In this document: one piece after another, positions 59,301 to 64,000 of the stretch
Position numbering within the stretch: the first letter of the stretch is position 1
Layout: every line of letters starts with the position of its first letter
Origin: Effrenium voratum
Lineage: Eukaryota > Sar > Dinophyceae > Suessiales > Symbiodiniaceae
Reading direction: 5' to 3'
NCBI GenBank assembly: GCA_963377175.1
Contig: CAUJNA010003024.1
Span: forward strand, 176,001-240,000
DNA: 64,000 bases
The notes under the pieces: generated by a model
Told to the model about the DNA's origin: nothing
What the model saw: only the letters and a program-made list of their open reading frames with translations
Database searches by the model: none
Translations under genes and position numbers: made by a program

Positions 59301-61745
59301 TGAGAATGGAAGTCCCTCGCAAGGGGGGTTGGGGATAATTTGTTTGCGTGGGGGGGGGGGGGCGACTTGCAACTTTTTCTGGGAGAACAGCTTTTTCACC
59401 AACAGCTGAAAGCGATGGGGTCTCCAGATAGGGTTGGTCCGGGACGAGGGTTGCGCAAGGGTTCCACGAGGCTTCCACGAGGGTAGCGGGGCGGCGGTTC
59501 CGCGAGAGTTCTGCAAGGGCTCCGCAAGGTTGCGGGCATGCGCGGGGCGGTTTTCAGGAAGGGTCTGCGGAATTCCGCAAGAGTTCTGTGAGGGGTAGGG
59601 TTCGCAGGGCAGTTCCGAGGGGCTCCGGCAGGGCGCGAGAAAGCCAAGCTACAACCTCATGCATGCTGTCCACGTGCACGCCCATGCTCACTCCCCTGAC
59701 GCCGAGGTAAAAAACCTGAGGCGTCAGCTCGCCTTGCTTCACCTTGATGCCCACTGCAGTGCGGGACCAGTAGGGCACCATGGAGCAGTGTCGGAACTGT
59801 TCGATTTTCGGCCTGGGGTACTGGGTTGCACGCTTCGGGGCTGCAGAGGCTGCCCTTGCCGTTTTTGCCGGCGTGTGATTCGCATCTTCGGTGGCCTTTC
59901 TCTTTGGGGTGGGGCCTGCCTGCAAGGAATCCTTGCTCTTGGATTTGGCTGGCTTTTTCTTAGGCTGCGCCTGTGCCGTTGCGGTGTCCTCCTTGGGAGG
60001 CTTGTCGCTGACAGTTGCTTGGGCCTTTGCCTTCGCTTTTGCTTTTGCTCGCGCACTTTCGCCGTCTGCGGGTTGCTTGCCGCGGGGCTTGCGGCTCTTG
60101 GCTTCGCTGATGGCTGCTGGGTCCTGTACAACGCTGTCCTTGTCCTGTTCGGCTTTGTTCTTTCTGGGTCGGCCGCGTTTGCCCTTTCCGCCTGTCTTCA
60201 CTGCGGCCGCATCCTGGTGGGATCTCCTCAAGAAGTCAGGGTCGTGCGCGGGCTCGTCAGACTGCGCTATGGCCTGGTCTTGGTCAAGCTTTGGTGTGGA
60301 TCTGGCTGGTGCTTGTCGCGGGCAGCACTGTCCTCGTTGTTCAGGGGGCCTGGCGCTGTGTCGTTTGCTGCGCGAGCCTGTTTGGATTTGCTCTGTTTTG
60401 GCTTGGGGGCTGCAAGCTCTGTGTCTGCTGGCTTTGACTCAGGAACTGCGGGGGCTGCGTCGGCAGGTGCTGGTTTGCGCCTCTGCTTTGGCTTGAAGGC
60501 TGCGTGCTTTGGGTTGCTTGCTGACTTTGGATTGGGGGCTGCGGGCTGCTGGTGGGCTGCGTCTTCTGGATTGGCTGGGCTCCTGGTGGCTGTTTCTTCG
60601 GCAGGTTCCTGGTCGGCTGTTTTTTCTGGCTTTGGATTGGGCGCTGCGCACTCCTGGAAGGCTGCTTCTGCTGGCTTTGGATTGGGGGCTGCGGGCGTTT
60701 GCGCTGGCTTGGGATTGGGGGTTGGAGGATTAAAGGCTGCCACTTCCTGACAAACTGCGTCTTCCAGCTTTGGCTTGGGGGCTGCTGCGGGGGCTGCGGG
60801 CTCCTGCTTTGGCTGGGGAACTGCGGGCTGGTGATGGGCTGCGTCCACTGGGTCTGGCTTGTGGTTTGGCTTCTCCTCGCAACGGACTGTGTCCACTGGC
60901 TCTGGCTTGGGGGATGGAACGAGTTCGGCTTGCTGCTGTGGCTTTGGCTCCACATCCTCCCACGAAAAACAAACAAACGGAAAAAGTTAACATTTGTCAA
61001 GCTCAATTTTGTGCATATATGGTATTTTGTTTGCGCCGCTCGTTAAGTCCTGCCGAGCTTGAGCAGGAAGAAGACAGCAAGGGCTCTCTTTCATGCCAGC
61101 CACCTCGTCCTTGCACAGGCATCGATTTGCCGGGGTTCAATCTGTTGAATCACGCAGCACTTAAAAAGGGCTGAGGGGCATCCACCTCCATGGTACCTCA
61201 AATGTCAAAATGCAACATCATGAGCCTGGCGTACAAATTCGCAACTAGCAACACACGCGAAGCGCAAGCGAGATGCACTCGACGCAGCGGGGGTGCTGGA
61301 CTTCTTCATCCTAATAGTCTCCAAGCTCTGCCTCCCACTAGAACAAACGATCGTCTCACGCAACCCTAGCTGCGTAAACTGGTAGACCCTGCCTCAAACG
61401 TAGAATTCGCTCGTCGATAGTCACGGCGTCTATGGCCTCCTTCTTGACACTCGTCACGTGAACCGCTTCGGCCTGAACTAGCGCTGGCGTTGCGTTAGAG
61501 AACGCGTCTCCTAGAGGAAGCGTCTCCCAGGTTGACGGGTCAACCGCTTCCAGCCCCTGCGTCCCGTCTGCCTTCTGCATCGCCTGCCTGTCCTCACATG
61601 GGTCGAAGTCGACGTCCAAGCCATCCTCGCAGATGGGCATTTCGTCGATCGCAAGCTTGTCCCCCTCGTCAGCCAGCAGCGGGTCATCTTCTTGCTCTTC
61701 CTCTTCACCCTCTTCAAGGCCGGCTTCCTGCGTTCGTCGCCCAGT
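56373..61745 (-). CDS. multi-exon cytosine-methyltransferase-like protein with Lys/Pro-rich N-terminal region
   Basis: Exons recognised, 5' to 3' on the minus strand: 61745-61388 (acidic, EEGEEEEQEDDP), 60956 to about 60290 (Pro/Lys/Ala repeats), 60261-59656 (GKGKRGRPRKNK, AT-hook-like; ends GVSMGVHVDSMHE), 59039-58942 (AALIDAHQGNIGPAMTKFDE), 58095-57902 (FDMLDFFAGEARVARAGRFA), 57786-57620 (GCCCSSWVATSRGSTGRS), 57567-57428 (VFYLEQPSTSIMMKH), 57308-57109 (FWMRAFGHATAKRTVVYSN; RYTGTPALKGT), 57024 to about 56940 (LYPWKYAGMLVQISEDA) and 56461-56373 (TDMYAAISWGDGWSDASLES). Phases agree from 60261 to 59039 and from 58095 to 57024; intron 57619-57568 uses a GC donor. FAGEAxxxxAG, Cys-Ser-Ser-Trp and LEQP correspond in order to motifs I, IV and VI of C5-cytosine methyltransferases, although motif IV lacks the usual Pro-Cys. 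I remember this as a very large dinoflagellate family. Nuclear, SAM-dependent action is inference. The N-terminal exons may belong to a separate gene. Confidence 0.7.
58942..59039 (-). CDS. exon of the methyltransferase-like gene
   Basis: AG|GCC GCT CTG to CTG|GTAGC, phase 0 in and 2 out, reading AALIDAHQGNIGPAMTKFDE then SSLTRAAQRY. Listed separately because the following junction (to 58095, phase 0) does not match and a small exon may be missing. Confidence 0.65.
59349..59362. repeat. poly-G run in an intron
   Basis: Thirteen or so G in the 616-bp intron between 59656 and 59039. Confidence 0.8.
59656..60261 (-). CDS. Lys/Ala-rich exon with AT-hook-like motif
   Basis: 202 codons between GCGCAG|TCT and ATGAG|GTTGTAG, phase 0 on both sides. 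Contains GKRGRPRKNK, whose central GRPRK is an AT-hook, then runs of AKAKAKAKA, and a folded-looking end (RHCSMVPYWSRTAVGIKVKQ; VFYLGVRGVSMGVHVDSMHE). It is part of the gene described at 56373. Confidence 0.68.
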
Positions 61746-62105
61746 CTGCGCCACATCGTGCGCTCATGCGCTAAACCACAATGCGCGGTTTAAAAGACAA
61801 AAATAACATCAAAAGAACCAAGGTCGTGCGTAGCGCAAATTTCCACGCCTCGTCACTTGTATGGTACCAATGCCGTCGGAATATATTCACCAAACAGACC
61901 ACGTCCTCATCCTACAGTGCAACATCCGCACACGCGCTGTGTAAACACGGCTGGTCTTACATGCAAAGGGCTGCTATATGTCGAAAGCACAGTGCAACAT
62001 AATTCGTGCAAGGAACCCGTGGAGCTCGCCCAATTCTCATCCGGCGAAACACGTGCGACAACAATTTTCTGCAGCCCCAGCTCTGGGCGTGTATGGCAAT
62101 CTTAC

Positions 62106-62143
62106 TGGGCATGAAGTTCCCAGCGGCATCGGCTTGCATAAGC
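62106..62143 (-). CDS. small candidate exon upstream of the methyltransferase-like gene
   Basis: GGAG|G to CCCA|GTAAGATTG, reading LMQADAAGNFMP. The donor is near-consensus. Probably an exon of the same or an adjacent minus-strand gene. Confidence 0.5.
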
Positions 62144-62289
62144 CTCCAGAAATTTTGCACCTTGGCTCAACAGCCCTGACCCTGCACACCTGTCCCCCGC
62201 CAGGAGACTTGCTGCCAGGGTGCCTGCCGCTGCAGAGCTCGGAGTGGCGGTGTGCGGGGTGCGCCGACGGCCTCGAAATCGTACACCTC

Positions 62290-62432
62290 CACCCAAACCT
62301 CCCCGAGGTGCTTGAGCACGTGGAAGTTCAAAGCCACGTTTTTCCTGAAGGATTTAATGGGGAACACTAGAATCATAGGCTGAAGGAATTCGTTCAGAAT
62401 TGGGGCTGCTTTTTGGGCCAAGAGATAGCAGC
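62290..62432 (-). CDS. candidate exon on the minus strand
   Basis: Frame APILNEFLQPMILVFPIKSF then NVALNFHVLKHLGEVWVEVY. A plus frame is also open through the same bases (to 62370). Minus is preferred because neighbours are minus. Confidence 0.42.
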
Positions 62433-62579
62433 TTTCCAAACTCAACCTCCGTCAACAACATGTGTCCCGGACTTAAACTACAGCACAAATTCATATGAAC
62501 GAACCTTCAAGCTGTTGACTGCCAAAAAAGTCTATTGTTTGAGAAAAGATTGCGCAACCCCACTTACCACCAAACACTA

Positions 62580-62745
62580 CCCGGAAAGCTTCCCAAGAAA
62601 CAAGTTTTAAAAAAGGGTCGGCTGGGTCCAAAATTATGGGGCCCATATCTGGCAAGCTTCATACGAATGCAGCTGTCCGCCTCCCAACGTTCCGCCAAAC
62701 CATTCAAAGCAGTGACCCACGAGTCTTTCACCATAACTCCTGCGA
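62580..62745 (-). CDS. candidate exon on the minus strand
   Basis: CTCGCAG|GA then VMVKDSWVTALNGLAERWEA and DSCIRMKLA. A second minus frame is also open. Its position suggests a 5' exon of the gene cluster. Confidence 0.42.
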
Positions 62746-62939
62746 GGTTGAGCAATCAGCTGTTTGAGCCACTTTGCTGCGCGTAGACAGCCGAGCTCAA
62801 CACGAGTGCATGGGCAATTGCGGAGCACTGAACGCCTAAACGTGGCAAGGGTGTCGAATAATGAACGCTTCTGTGGAATCTCGAAGCAGCAATGAATAGG
62901 CGGAGAGTGTTCCGCCCGCCTTTGAAGCCTCAACGCAAA

Positions 62940-63310
62940 CCCTTTGCTTGCAATGGTTGGGCATAAAGCGTTGAGCCGTTCAACCCTTGACTGAAATCTA
63001 ACAGAATATGTTGACAGAATTGGTTGGGTGCGTATACTGTGTTCAACATGTTTTCTGAAACCCTACTTGTCATGTATTTTACAAATAACGGTTGAGTATA
63101 GAGTTCCAATCTCAACGCACAGAACTTTTTTTGGGTTGACAGCACTCAACCTTTCTGTGGAATATCAATGCAAACATGTTTTCAGCAATGATTGGGTCGA
63201 TAGCGCTGGACCCTTCTTTCAAAAACCTCTTAGCAAATAGAGCTCCGAAGTCTTCTTTGAAGAAATCTCGTCAAATACTTTGCCAGTACTGGTTGAGTAG
63301 CATTGAGCCC
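62940..63310. repeat. degenerate direct repeats
   Basis: Words such as GGTTGGGTGC, GGTTGAGTAT, GATTGGGTCGATAGCG and GGTTGAGTAGCATTGAGCCC recur at about 80-100 bp spacing, each with an AACCCTTC-like partner. Probably an old tandem array. Confidence 0.5.
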
Positions 63311-63323
63311 TTCCTTGCCAGGA

Positions 63324-63578
63324 ATGGTGGGGTATCTGGGCGCCAAAGGCTCAGACCATGCCGCAGCGAGCAAAGACCCGCCACCTGCGGAGGCGCGGGC
63401 GGAGCGGGCCTACTTCACACGCATGCATCTTTGCCAGGAACTCAAGCGTTTTTGCGTAGGGGCGATTGCCGTGATTTGTCTATGCATAGCTACCCGCTAT
63501 CTCTGCAGGCCAGCGGAAGCTACTCAGATGACGCAGAGCTCTCCTGGGACGGGGAAAAAGGCTGCCGCAGCGCGATGA
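63324..63578 (+). CDS. small single-pass membrane protein
   Basis: ATG at 63324 opens 84 codons to TGA: MVGYLGAKGSDHAAASKDPP, a charged region, then RFCVGAIAVICLCIATRYLC, one clear transmembrane helix with flanking Arg/Cys, then a polar Ala/Lys tail. The soluble-helix-soluble layout with an internal anchor suggests a type II or III protein. GC-rich, unlike the flanks. Another plus frame (63176-63721) overlaps it. Homology unknown; may be the first exon of a gene running right out of the window. Confidence 0.5.
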   Translation: MVGYLGAKGSDHAAASKDPPPAEARAERAYFTRMHLCQELKRFCVGAIAVICLCIATRYLCRPAEATQMTQSSPGTGKKAAAAR

Positions 63579-64000
63579 GACAGCCCTGGATTGCGCTTGC
63601 TCAGGGAAACCAAATCAGTGTTGCGATGAAAAACCGAGCCCAGGGTCACTTTTACTTTCAACCAACCCTCAAATCTCAACGGCCACAGCCCATCGTGTTG
63701 GGGGTGGGGAACGGGGTGTGAGCACAGCGCAGGCCAAAGCGGCGCTGAAGTTTCCAGAGCCTGCCACAGCCAGCGAAACTTTGTGGAACCAGGGTCAGTG
63801 TAGGGACATGCCCCAACCTGCCTTGGGTGCGAGACACCAAGTGGCGCACCAGGCCAGACGCGTCGTAATTGCCCAGCATAGATTTCACGTGGGTTTCCGA
63901 AAGACGGATCTCCTTGACACAGGGAAATATCAAAGCGAAAGAAAACAGGGGTCACAAACAACCAAAGTGTTGCACACTGTTGCCGTCCGGCTTCTTCCGC
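63579..64000. other. window end, undecided frames
   Basis: Plus and minus frames overlap between 63524 and 63961 (minus KGDPSFGNPREIYAGQLRR-like). No splice evidence separates them. Confidence 0.35.

Noticed and set aside
1..64000. Dinoflagellate spliced-leader gene, tRNA, rRNA or CRISPR array
   Set aside because: I looked for the spliced-leader core, cloverleaf-like arms, 5S-like boxes and evenly spaced identical repeats with unique spacers; none was seen. A tRNA or covariance-model scan would be needed to be sure.

Overview
The window looks like nuclear DNA of a dinoflagellate. The evidence is tiny candidate exons in long repeat-rich stretches, AG|G acceptors, occasional GC donors, very short introns, and in the right-hand quarter several proteins whose motifs I recognise, from memory, as large multicopy families of dinoflagellate proteomes. 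Species cannot be read from the sequence. All coding calls rest on open frames, splice-site and phase agreement and remembered motifs; no search was run.

Bases 1 to about 47,000: one strand (+) dominates. Short exon-like islands are separated by at least fourteen families of roughly 80-170 bp terminal-inverted-repeat (TIR) elements, called IE1 to IE14 here. For several families the element ends are a GT donor and an AG acceptor, and removing the element joins two open frames in phase. Examples are IE3 at 37059-37179, IE9 at 29864-29978, IE2 at 5086-5190, IE8 at 4401-4511 and IE1 at 6212-6308. This is the behaviour of introners (intron-generating transposable elements), apparently with many families active in one locus. 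Candidate products are mostly short, unrecognised proteins: a signal-peptide protein at 13,642, a membrane protein at 36,980 and several others. Minisatellites (7.3, 14.7 and 28.1 kb), a tandem 160-bp duplication (31.9 kb) and simple repeats fill much of the rest.

Bases 47,100-47,760 are a belt of (TA)n, (GA)n and CATA/TACC microsatellites separating the two halves.

Bases 49,190-62,450: several long, multi-exon genes on the minus strand. From their 5' side: an acidic exon and a Lys/Pro/Ala-rich region with an AT-hook-like motif, leading into a protein with a cytosine-methyltransferase-like core (FAGEARVARAG, CCSSW, LEQPSTS); a GIY-YIG/T5orf172-like domain exon; a protein with a basic, Lys-Ala-Pro-rich tail; and a large zinc-knuckle protein with transposase-like features. 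A GACG-rich satellite lies inside this block at 55.3 kb. The last 1.5 kb has a small plus-strand membrane-protein ORF. The methyltransferase-like, GIY-YIG-like and transposase-like genes share a strand and could belong to one old mobile unit, but this is only a hypothesis.
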